Under the pieces are notes generated by a model, which searched no databases, was not told the origin of the DNA, and saw only the letters and a list, made by a program, of their open reading frames with translations. Below, piece after piece: positions 26,644 to 35,115 of a DNA stretch of 64,000 bases. This stretch comes from Actinoallomurus sp963799975 (lineage in GTDB: Bacteria > Actinomycetota > Actinomycetes > Streptosporangiales > Streptosporangiaceae): contig CAWCZF010000002.1 of the NCBI GenBank assembly GCA_963799975.1, positions 1,116,001-1,180,000 of the forward strand, in the 5' to 3' direction. The stretch's first letter is position 1. Each line of letters begins with the position of its first letter. Position numbers and translations under genes: made by a program.

Positions 26644-26691
26644 GGACGTCTCAGGACTACTTGACCTTAGTAAGACGTCATCAACACGTCC
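26644..26691. promoter_or_regulatory. GGACGTCT-type repeats upstream of DUF5919 copy 2
   Basis: GGACGTCT at 26644, AGACGTCA at 26673 and ACACGTCC (inverse of GGACGTGT) at 26684 lie 19-66 bases before the start at 26625. The same three forms occur upstream of copy 1. The remainder of the gap to 26885 has nothing recognisable. Confidence 0.5.
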
Positions 26692-26885
26692 AGCCAGGCT
26701 GGTGCTCGTCTCGGCCGATAAGCGCATCTTTGGGGCGTAAGAGAAACCCCCGATTCGCTTCGGGCCCGGAATCTCGGTCGATAAGCCAAAACACTGCGAG
26801 CCGCTATTCAGCGCAACTCGTTTACATGCATGCCCTCATGTCGGTAGAGGCGCGACCAGGATGCCGGGCTCTGAGAGGAGCACCG

Positions 26886-27069
26886 ATGAACCTCTACTAC
26901 AGCTCACTCGTACCCCCAGCCGTGGCGCTGCCCCTGCGGAGCGCACGCCGAGAAGAAGTACAGCCTCTGCGTCAAGTGCAGCGCCCGCGACTCCTGGCGA
27001 CGCCGCACCGCCCGCCCCCGCCGCGTTCGCCGCACGTTCCGCCGGCTGTTCGGGGCGGTGACCAAGTGA
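26886..27069 (+). CDS. Small zinc-ribbon-like basic protein, one frameshift
   Basis: After ATG 26886 (behind GAGAGGAG) the conserved part is in the +2 frame: WRCPCGAHAEKKYSLCVKCS then RDSWRRRTARPRRVRRTFRR. Two CxC/CxxC pairs suggest a zinc ribbon, and the tail is strongly basic. The stop TGA overlaps the GTG of the next gene. The 184-base length confirms a one-base error or lesion near the N-terminus. Similar small proteins sit before tra genes in actinomycete elements. Confidence 0.5.
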
Positions 27070-27416
27070 CCATCGCACTCCTCGCCCTTGGCCTGGGCGT
27101 ACTCGCCTTCGTCCTCATCCTGCTCGTCCTCATCGGCGCACACCGTGAAGCGCCCTGGACCGCCCTCGACGTCGAACCTCCGACGCCGCTCGCCGGCTTC
27201 GCCCGATCCGTCCTCGGCGTCTATGTCCGCAAAGACGCCGAGCCCGTCTCCGCTCGTGGATGGACGGAGGTAATCGAAATGCGACGAATCCCGGACGGCT
27301 TTTCCGGACGCCGCTGCCTATGCGGCTCACTCACCGAATGGGGCAACCGGCGCTGCCGCAAATGCCGCTCGCGCGCCCGCTGGCAGCGCCGCAAGTCCCG
27401 CAACGACTACCTCTGA
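27066..27416 (+). CDS. Small membrane protein with C-terminal zinc ribbon
   Basis: The 116-residue product from GTG 27066 has one N-terminal membrane segment (LALGLGVLAFVLILLVLIGA) and a C-terminal ribbon GRRCLCGSLTEWGNRRCRKC followed by basic residues. It overlaps the upstream small protein by GTGA. It is likely an accessory transfer or spread protein of the element; assignment is by context. Confidence 0.6.
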   Translation: MTIALLALGLGVLAFVLILLVLIGAHREAPWTALDVEPPTPLAGFARSVLGVYVRKDAEPVSARGWTEVIEMRRIPDGFSGRRCLCGSLTEWGNRRCRKCRSRARWQRRKSRNDYL

Positions 27417-27432
27417 AAGGAGGTGAAGCACA

Positions 27433-27621
27433 ATGACCGTATCCGTACCGCTGGTGGCCCTGCTCGGCGCAGGCGCGTACGTGGCGTGGCGGTTCATGGG
27501 CCTGCGCGTCTGGCACGCGGTCCTGTGCCTGCTGTTCGGGTTCTTCCTCGCCGCGACCGACGCCGCACCCCAGATCAACCAGCTCGTGACCGGCGTCGTG
27601 CACTGGCTCACCGGCGCCTGA
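27433..27621 (+). CDS. Small membrane protein (Spd-like) of the transfer region
   Basis: The 62-residue protein is mostly hydrophobic (VALLGAGAYVAWRFMGLRVW, CLLFGFFLAATDAA) and follows a strong ribosome site AAAGGAGGTGA. Plasmid spread proteins of actinomycetes are of this type. Confidence 0.55.
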   Translation: MTVSVPLVALLGAGAYVAWRFMGLRVWHAVLCLLFGFFLAATDAAPQINQLVTGVVHWLTGA

Positions 27622-27655
27622 CCCACCCGCACCCGACCGAAGGAGGCGATGCCTA

Positions 27656-27961
27656 GTGCCCAACAACCCACCCAACACCAGGCTTGATCTGCAGGAGGTC
27701 ACCACCCGAAACGACACCGCACGACAGATCATCGCCGGATTCGCCACCACACTCCCGACACTCGCCGACTACTGGCACACCATCGACACGGCCCTCACCG
27801 ACACCGCCACCCTGGCCACCGCCCTCGCCCGTACCCGCCTCGACTACGCAGACCTCCTCGCCGCCGCACGCGCCACCCTCGGCGCCCACCACGACGGCGA
27901 AGACGACCCGCTCTCCTACCTCCGCGACGAGCTGCACGCCAAGCACACGGCGGGCCGGACG
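27656..27961 (+). CDS. Small element protein upstream of tra, open into tra
   Basis: Residues 40-95 (YADLLAAARATLGAHHDGED, then DPLSYLRDELHAK) match a small cytosolic protein that usually precedes the translocase gene in actinomycete elements. GTG 27656 is the start. In related loci it ends where tra begins; here the frame reads straight into the ATG at 27962, so a stop may have been lost through a one-base shift, or the two are fused. Confidence 0.5.
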
Positions 27962-29711
27962 ATGAAGGCCCGTCAGATGCGACGCCAAGCCCGCAAGATG
28001 AGCCGCCACGGCGTACAGCCGATGGTGCTCATCACCTCCGAGGACCAGCTACCCGACATGATCGGCGTCCTGATCGGCCGCTGGCTGTGGCGCTACCGCT
28101 CCGAACTCGCCCCCCTCTATACCGCCACCCTCACCGCCCTCGCCGGCTGGCTCCTCCACGCCACCCATCCGGGCTGGTGGCCCGGCATCCTCGCCACCGC
28201 GATGGTGGCCGTGTTCGCGCTCCTGCGCCTGGGCCATCGCATCGGCCTGGCCCGGCTCATCGAACGCGCGTACGCGGCCACAGCGGCCACCGCGGATCGG
28301 CGCCTGGCTCGCGGCCGCGACCGCCGCAGGACTCACCAGCTACCCCCTTCCGCAACTCCTGCTCGTCGGCGGAGCCCTGCTGTCCATCCCGTGGTGGACC
28401 CACCGCCGCAGACGCGCACGCGTCCGTGTCGAACGCACACTCGCGGCCTGGCCACAGATCGCCGAGTCCATCGGCCTCAACGGCTCCCGCATCATGTCCG
28501 CCGTGGTCGACGCCTGGGGCTGGACCGCCCGCGTCGGCCTCCGCCGAGGCCACACCGTCGCCGACGCACTCACGAAACTGCCCGCCATCGAATCCGCACT
28601 CGGCACCCGCCCCGGAGCCGTACGGATCGAAGCCGACCGACGACCGCGCGGACCACTTCCTCATGCGCGTCCTGCACACCGACCCGCACTCCCGCCCGGT
28701 GCCCTGGCGCGCCTCCGACGTCCGCTCGATCACCCAGCCGATCCCGCTGGGCGTCTTCGAGGACGCCACCCCCGCAGCCGTCCTCCTACTCCGCCGCAAC
28801 GCACTCGTCGGAGGAGTCGTCGGCTCCGGCAAATCCGGCGTCCTCAACGTCATCCTCGCCGCACTCGCCGCATGCGAAGACGTCGTGATCTGGGGCATCG
28901 ACCTCAAAGGCGGCATGGAACTCCGCCCCTGGGCTCCTCCCTGGGCCGCCTGGCCACCACACCCGACCAGGCCATCGCCGTACTCAAAGAAGCCGTCACC
29001 GAACTGGACCGCCGCGCCGCCGAGTCCAGCCAAGCCGGCGCACGCCTCTGGGAGCCGACCAAGACCCGCCCCGCGCTGATCATCGTCATCGACGAGTACG
29101 CCGAACTCCCCGAAGCAGCCACCGCCTACACCGACTCCATCGCCCGCCGAGGCCGCGCCGTCGCCGTCAACCTCCTCGCCGCCACCCAACGCCCCACACA
29201 AAAAGCCATGGGCCACGGCGCCGCACGCTCCCAGATGGACATACGCATCACCCTGCGCGTACGCGAACGCCGCGACGTCGACCTCATCCTCGGCCAAGGC
29301 ATGTACAACGCCGGCTGGCACGCCCACACCCTCGACGCGCCCGGCAAATTCCTCATCTCCGCACCCGAACACCCGACACCGAAACGCGCCCGCGCCTACC
29401 TCATCACCGACGACGACGTCGCGGCCACCGCGCGCCTGCACAGCGCCAACCGGCCTGTCCTCAATCCACCCCGCCAACACGACGAGACGGAAGCGGACGA
29501 GCCGGAGTCCCAGGAGACTCCCCCCGCAGAGGAACGGCTGTGGCGCGCGCTCTTGGATGCGCCCGAAAGTGGCGTGTCGGTGGCCGCGTTGGTCAATGCG
29601 TCAGGCAAGAGCCGACGATGGGTCTACTACCGCCTCAAGGACCACGCAAAGGCCGGCCGAGCCGTCCAGACCCTACGAGGCCAGTGGCGAGCCCGTACGC
29701 ACGGAACGTGA
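27962..29711 (+). CDS. tra: FtsK/TraB-type DNA translocase (conjugal transfer), three frameshifts
   Basis: The conserved order is: basic N-terminus MKARQMRRQARKMSRHG, two membrane segments (TALAGWLLHATHPGWWPGIL and the next), Walker A GGVVGSGKSGVLNV, Walker B ALIIVIDEYAELPE, and RRGRAVAVNLLAATQRPTQK. A C-terminal winged helix follows (SVAALVNASGKSRRWVYYRL). Shifts occur near 28293, 28633 and 28938; each is a single base and the three pieces join without loss. TraB-type proteins move double-stranded DNA between mycelia as hexamers. The C-terminal winged helix would recognise the transfer site. Confidence 0.82.
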
Positions 29712-29720
29712 CCGGACGGA

Positions 29721-29793
29721 CGGTCGTGCACGTGCAAGCCTCGCACGCGCCTGCACGTATAGAGGACGTTTGCACGCGTGCACGGCACGACCG
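29721..29793. promoter_or_regulatory. Palindrome array after tra (candidate transfer locus or operator)
   Basis: TGCACGTGCA at 29727-29736 and TGCACGCGTGCA at 29771-29782 are perfect palindromes, with a further TGCACGTA at 29752. The array is framed by inverted CGGTCGTG (29721) and CACGACCG (29786). It lies directly behind tra, where clt sites of actinomycete plasmids are often found. Confidence 0.45.
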
Positions 29794-29847
29794 CCCCTCC
29801 TCATGGCTACACGCCGTGCGAACAGAGAGGAGGTGACGCGTCCGCCG

Positions 29848-29961
29848 ATGAAGCGCATCAGGGTTCACGGAAAGCGCCGTACGACCATCGATGAGGAGTC
29901 GCTCATGCAAGCCCTCCTCCTCATCGCCGACTCTGTTCCGAAATCGGAACACCTCGGGTAG
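29848..29961 (+). CDS. Short basic peptide ORF
   Basis: A 37-codon frame (MKRIRVHGKRRTTIDEESLM to KSEHLG) follows AGAGAGGAGG with 15-base spacing. No homologue is recognised. The last codons overlap the operator at 29934. Confidence 0.4.
   Translation: MKRIRVHGKRRTTIDEESLMQALLLIADSVPKSEHLG
29934..29949. promoter_or_regulatory. Operator-like palindrome GTTCCGAAATCGGAAC
   Basis: Seven-base perfect arms around AA lie 46 bases before the XRE gene start. A second, weaker dyad (GAGAAC / GTTCTC) brackets the ribosome site. Probable XRE autoregulatory operator. Confidence 0.55.
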
Positions 29962-29994
29962 CGTGAGAACTCCCCCAGCACTGCGGAGGTTCTC

Positions 29995-30330
29995 ATGCCG
30001 CCCGACGCGTCCAGCGGCCTCACTCTTGGCCGACGTCTGGAGCAGGCACGGCGCGACAGCGGTCACAGCCTCCGCGGACTCGCCGAGGCGACCGGCATCC
30101 CCATGTCATCGATCAACCGGCTACTCAAGGACGAGGTTGACGAGCCATCGCCGACGAGCCTCGTGCGGCTCGCGAAGGTCTTGGACCTCAACCCGAGCGA
30201 GCTGTTCGGACTCGCCGGCCTCCCCTATCCGGAACTGGATGACCTCCTACGGAACGGCTACGGCCTGCCGGACGAGGCCATCCAAGAAATCCGCGCCATC
30301 ATCGCCGAGCACACCCGCGAGGAGAGGTGA
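29995..30330 (+). CDS. XRE-family regulator
   Basis: The 111-residue product has an XRE helix-turn-helix at residues 10-65 (LGRRLEQARRDSGHSLRGLA, IPMSSINRLLKDE). A short C-terminal helix region follows. It precedes the integrase and its stop region overlaps a GTGA upstream of the integrase ATG. It is likely the repressor of excision or transfer. Confidence 0.82.
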   Translation: MPPDASSGLTLGRRLEQARRDSGHSLRGLAEATGIPMSSINRLLKDEVDEPSPTSLVRLAKVLDLNPSELFGLAGLPYPELDDLLRNGYGLPDEAIQEIRAIIAEHTREER

Positions 30331-30335
30331 TCGCC

Positions 30336-32061
30336 ATGCCTCCACAGAACGACCACCGCAAGCGAGCCGTCCTCTACCTCCGGGTGTCCTCGTCGGGCCA
30401 GGTCAACACCGACTACGACCCTGAGGGGATCTCCCTCCCCGCGCAGCGCAAAGCAGGAGAACGCCGCGCCGCCGAACTCGGCGCGGACATCGTGGACGAG
30501 TACCTCGAACCGGGCCGCAGCGCGACCACCGTCGAGGCCCGGCCTCGGTTCCAGGAGATGATGGCGCGCATCAAGGCCAAGCGCGACGTCGACTACGTCA
30601 TCGTCTACGCCCGCTCGCGCATGCACCGCAACACGATCGACGCGGCCATCACCAAACGCGACCTACGCGCGGCCGGCGCGGTGCTGATATCGGTTACCGA
30701 CTACACCGAAGACAACCCGATGGGCGACCTCGTCGGCACGGTGCTCGACGCGGTCAACGAATACCAGTCACGCGCGTCCGGTGCGGATATCGCCTACAAG
30801 ATGGGCCAGAAGGTCATCAATGGCGGTTCGGTTGGACGCGCGCCCATCGGCTACCTGAACACCCGTGAGAAATTCGACGGACGCGAGGTCCGTACCGTCA
30901 AAGTCGACCCCGTACGCGGCCCTCTCATCCGCATGGCATTCGAGTTGTACGCCTCCGGAACGTACGGCTTTCACGACCTCATCAAGGCCCTGACGGACGC
31001 CGGACTCAGGACCAGGCCGACCAAGCGCTATCCCGCCGGAACGCCGATCTCGCTCAACAGCATCGGCAAGCTTCTCCGCGACCGCTACTACCTCGGCTAC
31101 GTCAGCCACAAAGGCGTCGAGTACCGAGGCCGCCACGAGCCGCTGGTCGGCCAGCAACTGTTCGACCGCGTCCAAGAGATCCTCGACGTCGAACGCGGTG
31201 GAGGGACACGCGCTCGCACCCACAACCACTACCTCAAGGGGACGGTCTGGTGTAGGCGCTGCAAACGCCGCCTCATGATCATGCGAGGCAAGAACCGGCG
31301 CGGTGACGTGTACTTCTACTACATCTGCCGAGGCCGCCAGAACCACACCTGCGACCTGCCCTACATGCCGATCGCGGACGTCGAAGAGGCGGTCGCGGAC
31401 CACTACGTCACGGTGACGATCCCCAGCGACCTACGCGACCGTATCCACAGGGGTGTGGACACCGCTCTCAGCACCACCGCCACGGTCAACGGTGAACTCA
31501 TCGGCGGCATGAAGCAGCAGATCGAAAGGCTCAACGCCCAGGAAGACCAGTACCTCGACCTGGTCGGCGATCCCGACTGGCCACGCGAGAAGATCGCCGA
31601 ACGCCTACGGCGCATCCGCGACGCCCGCACCCGTCTGGAACACAAGATCGCCCAGACGGAGCGTCCAGATCTCGAATCCGGCCGCGACGCCATACGTACG
31701 GTCCTGGAGCTTCTCCAACGCCCGCGACAGCTCTACCGCCTGGCCGACGACCGAGGCCGCAAGGTCCTCAACAAGGCGATCTTCATTCGGTCTCTACGTC
31801 GACGCCGACGACGGCCCGGCACGCGTCCACGGCGACGAGCCGACCGAGCCCTTCGCCCCGTTCATCGACGTGCACAGGGCAGAACGCGAAAGCGGCGGCG
31901 CAGCTCACCTGAGCGACACCACCGCAGACAACACAACGGCCCTACTCGCGACCGCCCTGGCGGGCGGGTGTTCGAGTAAGGCCGCATGGGTGGAGGTGGC
32001 GGGAATCGAACCCGCGTCCTTCGGTACCAAGACAGGGCTTCTCCGGGCGCAGCCTGCTTAA
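30336..32061 (+). CDS. int: Large serine integrase, C-terminal frameshift, end overlaps ssrA
   Basis: The protein begins with the resolvase domain (RAVLYLRVSSSGQ with catalytic Ser, then YVIVYARSRMHR and DLVGTVLDAVNEYQ). A recombinase domain follows (APIGYLN, LLRDRYYLGYVSHKGVEYRG), then a zinc ribbon (WCRRCKRRL, CRGRQNHTCDLP) and a coiled coil (IGGMKQQIERLNAQEDQYLD). ATG 30336 follows GAGGAGAGG. Near 31793 one base shifts the frame; uncorrected the ORF stops at 31979, corrected it reads YVDADDGPARVHGDEP and ends at 32061 with WVEVAGIEPASFG, antisense to the ssrA 3' end. It integrates the element at ssrA. Confidence 0.88.
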
Positions 32062-32362
32062 CGTTTTCTCAGCCCCGGCGCTCACGCAGGCGTGTCGCCG
32101 ACAGGCTCAGCCGCTGTTTGGTTTCCCTGTTGTTCCCGCGGCCGGGACTACAGGTTGAGTCTCCTTACGATGCCAGACCCCGAGTCGGAGACGCTCCCGG
32201 GCTGACAAGTTCGCTACCTAACCTCAGGCGGCAAGGGCGAACTGAGTGCGCTTAGAGTTGGCACTTGTTGTTTTGCGGTTACAGGATTAACGAGGTCACA
32301 ACCGCAACCCTCGGCCCGCTTCCCCGTGTCTCGACATACCAAAGTCGAAACCGATCACCCCC
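31987..32362 (-). ncRNA. ssrA: tmRNA (transfer-messenger RNA)
   Basis: The 5' end GGGGGTGATCGGTTTCGACT pairs with the 3' acceptor CACCTCC, and the T-arm GCGGGTTCGATTCCCGC is present. The tag reading frame at 32262-32224 encodes ANSKRTQFALAA and TGA. The 3' end reads A-CCCA rather than A-CCA, one extra C. tmRNA with SmpB rescues stalled ribosomes; smpB is 2.3 kb upstream on the same strand. The 3' end is the attachment site of the integrated element. Confidence 0.95.
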
Positions 32363-32564
32363 ATGTTCAGTTGTCAACCGGACGCACCCGTCACATGCGA
32401 CCGTACACGTACAACAAGGCCACGCCAACGTGATCCCCGCCGGCGGCGACCAGCGAAGGAGCAGGTGGCTGTGGGTCCTGGGAGATGCCGGGGTGGAGCG
32501 ACGGACACACGACCCAACGTGCGAATTCCCGTGGTCCTGGCCGGGCAGACGGGCACTGATGAGA
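32363..32564. other. Upstream region of ssrA
   Basis: No gene is supported here. The ssrA promoter must lie in this stretch on the minus strand; no clear -35/-10 pair at the right distance from the mature 5' end could be named. Confidence 0.4.
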
Positions 32565-32601
32565 ACCCCCGTGGGCGTGGACTAGGCACACCCACGGGGG
32601 T
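32565..32601 (-). terminator. 15-bp hairpin (one mismatch) behind the PBP-like gene
   Basis: ACCCCCGTGGGCGTG and CACACCCACGGGGGT are inverted with a seven-base loop. It lies 170 bases past the stop of the PBP-like gene and before ssrA. Confidence 0.65.
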
Positions 32602-32630
32602 GACCGGCAGGGTCGGGCCGGTCCGGACGG

Positions 32631-32657
32631 CAGAGCCTCCCCCGAGACGAGGCTCTG
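32631..32657 (-). terminator. 9-bp perfect hairpin behind the PBP-like gene
   Basis: CAGAGCCTC and GAGGCTCTG are inverted with a nine-base loop. A further bulged dyad (CTGAGCCCGC / GCGGGATCTCAG) lies near 32671-32705. Three hairpins in a row probably insulate ssrA from the ftsEX operon. Confidence 0.55.
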
Positions 32658-32771
32658 GTCTCATCACGGCGACTGAGCCCGCAACCCCCCAAGCGGGATC
32701 TCAGTCATCTGGTAAGACGTCGGCGGCCACGGGGATGGGTTGCGGCGCCCGCGTCAAGAGTTGGCCAAGCG

Positions 32772-34617
32772 TCAGGCGACGGCTCTCAGGAACTTCGCCG
32801 CCACTTCCGCGGCGTTGACCTTGCCCTCGATGGCCAGGGCGAACGCGACGTTGCCGCGGAAGCCCACGAACCACGTCACCGTCTTACCCGACCCGTACGG
32901 CACCACGGCCATCACGCCGCTCACCGGGGAGCCCGGCAGGTTCGCCGCGCGTGCCGGTCCTGACTTGACCGACGCGCGCAGCATCGGGAGCAGTGCCGAG
33001 ATCGAGTCCGAGTCGAGGGAGCGGGGCTGGATGGACTGTGGCGTCGCCGGGTCCTTGATCAGGCTCGGCGGCTTCCAGGTGCCGCTCTCCACGGTGGCGG
33101 CGGCGAGTGCCATCGCGAGTGGGCTCACCTGGATGCGGCCCTGGCCGACCATCGACGCGGCGCGTTCGGCGTCGTCGGCCGGCGGCGGTACGGAGCCGGA
33201 GAAGGACGGCAGCGGCAGGCTCCACGGCACCCCGATGCCGAAGCGCGTCGCGCTCGTGCGCAGGTCCTGGAACGCCAGGGAGCGGTACAGGGACGCGAAC
33301 GCGGTCGGGCAACTGCGCACGAAGTTGCTCTGGAACGTCTTGCCGCGCGAGGACGAGGCCGTGGAACACCTGGTCGCCGACCTTGTACGTCGCCGGGCAC
33401 GGCACGGCGGCGTCGACCTTCTGGTGGTAGCCGAGCAGCGCCTGCGTCGTCACCATGCTGAAGGTCATCCCCGGCGGGTAGCGGCCTTCGAGCGCCTGGT
33501 TCTTGCCGTCCGTCTGGTGGTCGGCGGCGGCCAGCACCTCGCCCGTCGCCTGGTGTACGGCCGCCAGCGACGCCGGGCGCGTGTACGGCGCTCAGGGCGT
33601 TCTCCGCCGCCACCTGCACCCGCTGGTCGACCGTCGTACGCACCGGCTCGCTCAGCGCGCCCGGCAGCTCGTACAGCACCTGGCTGGCCGTGCCCGAGGG
33701 GTCTGGGCGACCACCTTCACGGTGGGTGTGCCGGCCAGTCTCCGCTGGTCGAGCACCTGGAGGCCGGAGACGCCGATCGTGTCGCCCGGCTGGTACGGCG
33801 CGCCGACCTGCTGGAGGAGCACGGCCGTCGCCGGGCCGAGTTCGCCGATGACGTCGCCGGCCGCCGCGGGGGCGATCGGCAGGTAGCCGCTGCGGGCCTG
33901 CACGCCCGGGACCTGGAGCAACTGGGCCGCCTCGCCGGCCTGCGCGGGCAGTTGGAGGGTCACCAGCGGCAGGAACGCCTGCGGCGGCGCCGAGCGTACG
34001 CGCCCGAGGACGCGGTCCTTGTCCAGATGGGTGATCTTGGAGAGCCGGTCGAGGGTGGCGTCGGCTTCGGGCAGTTGGCCCGGCAGCACGCCGAAGATCT
34101 CGACCTTGGTCTTCTTCGTCAGCGAGCGGCCCTTGGAGTCCTGGATGTACGCGCGCTGCGGCGTCTCCGTCACGACCGCCAGCCGCTGGCCCTTGCCGAG
34201 CTTCGGGGATGGATGATCGCCGGGCTCCAGAGGACCTTCCAGTGCCCGCCGGAGCGGTGCAGGCGCATTTGGCTGCCGTAGTCCCAGGGCGGGCCGTTGT
34301 CGCCGAGGTCCATCCGGACCTCGAACTGCGCCGTGGCGTTGTTCGCGTCCTGCTTGCGCACGTGGCCGAGCGCGAGGTGCAGGGAGGCGAGGTCGAGTTG
34401 GCCCGGCAGCGCCTCGAGCGCGCCGGCCACCGTCTTGCGCCCGCCGTTGGTCTGCTTGGCGGCGCCGGTGTAGTTGCCGTTCTGCCAGGCCACCAGGAAG
34501 TCGCGCACCGTCGGCAGCGGCGAGGGCTCGGCGAAACTGGCCGCAGGCCGACAGAGCCGTCGTGACCAGCAGTGCGCCTGCCGCCGCGGCCACGCCGCGG
34601 ACCCGTCGCATGACCAT
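32772..34617 (-). CDS. Penicillin-binding-protein-like lipoprotein with altered active-site motifs, several frameshifts
   Basis: It starts at ATG 34617 overlapping the smpB stop, with a lipoprotein signal (TTALSACGQ), an NTF2-like MecA_N domain (TVRDFLVAWQNGNYTGAAKQ), a PBP dimerisation region and a transpeptidase domain ending AVA. Shifts occur near 34555, 34210, 33705, 33590 and 33320. Within single frames the three catalytic motifs are abnormal: SxxK reads PGMTFSMVT, SxN reads SCP, and KTG reads GKTVTWFVGF. A catalytically dead or regulatory PBP is possible. The five shifts cannot all be explained by function. Confidence 0.75.
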
Positions 34618-35092
34618 CAGCGCCTCTTGAACCGTGCCACGCGTGCGCGCTCCATCTCGCGCGCCGCATCCCGCTTGGCGATGGCCTGCCGTTTGTCGTA
34701 CGTGCGTTTGCCGCGCGCCACCGCGATCTCGACCTTGGCCCGTCCGTCCTTGAAGTACAGGGACAGCGGGATCAGGGTCCAGCCGGACTCGTTCATCGTG
34801 CCGGTCAGCTTGCCGATCTCCCGCCGGTGCAGCAAGCAGCTTGCGCGGGCGGCGAGCGGCGTGGTTGGTCCACGTCCCCATGCGTGTACTCGGGAATGTG
34901 CACCCCCTCGAGCCAGACCTCGCCGTCGCGGATGTGGGCGTATCCGTCGGTGAGGTTGGCCCGGCCCGCGCGCAGTGACTTGACCTCGGTGCCGGTGAGC
35001 ACGAGGCCGGCCTCGTAGGTGTCCTCTATCAGGTAGTCGTGACGCGCGCGCCGGTTCTGCGCGATGACCTTTCGACCCTCTTCGCGTGGCAC
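34617..35092 (-). CDS. smpB: SmpB, tmRNA-binding protein, two frameshifts
   Basis: From GTG 35092 the protein reads VIAQNRRARHDYLIEDTYEA, TGTEVKSLRAGRANLTDGYA, EYTHG. After one extra G in GGGG it reads TWTNHAARRPRKLL, and after one extra T it reads LHRREIGKLTG and ends AKRDAAREMERARVARFKRR. All conserved SmpB parts (OB barrel and basic C-terminal tail) are present in order. It is needed for tmRNA function, so the indels are more likely sequence errors. Overlaps the next gene by TGATG. Confidence 0.9.
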
Positions 35093-35115
35093 TGAGCTCA
35101 GCCTAGGCCACCGGA

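Noticed and set aside
32372..32377. TTGACA on the minus strand near the ssrA 5' end
   Set aside because: It lies only about 10 bases before the mature tmRNA 5' end, too close to serve as its -35 box.
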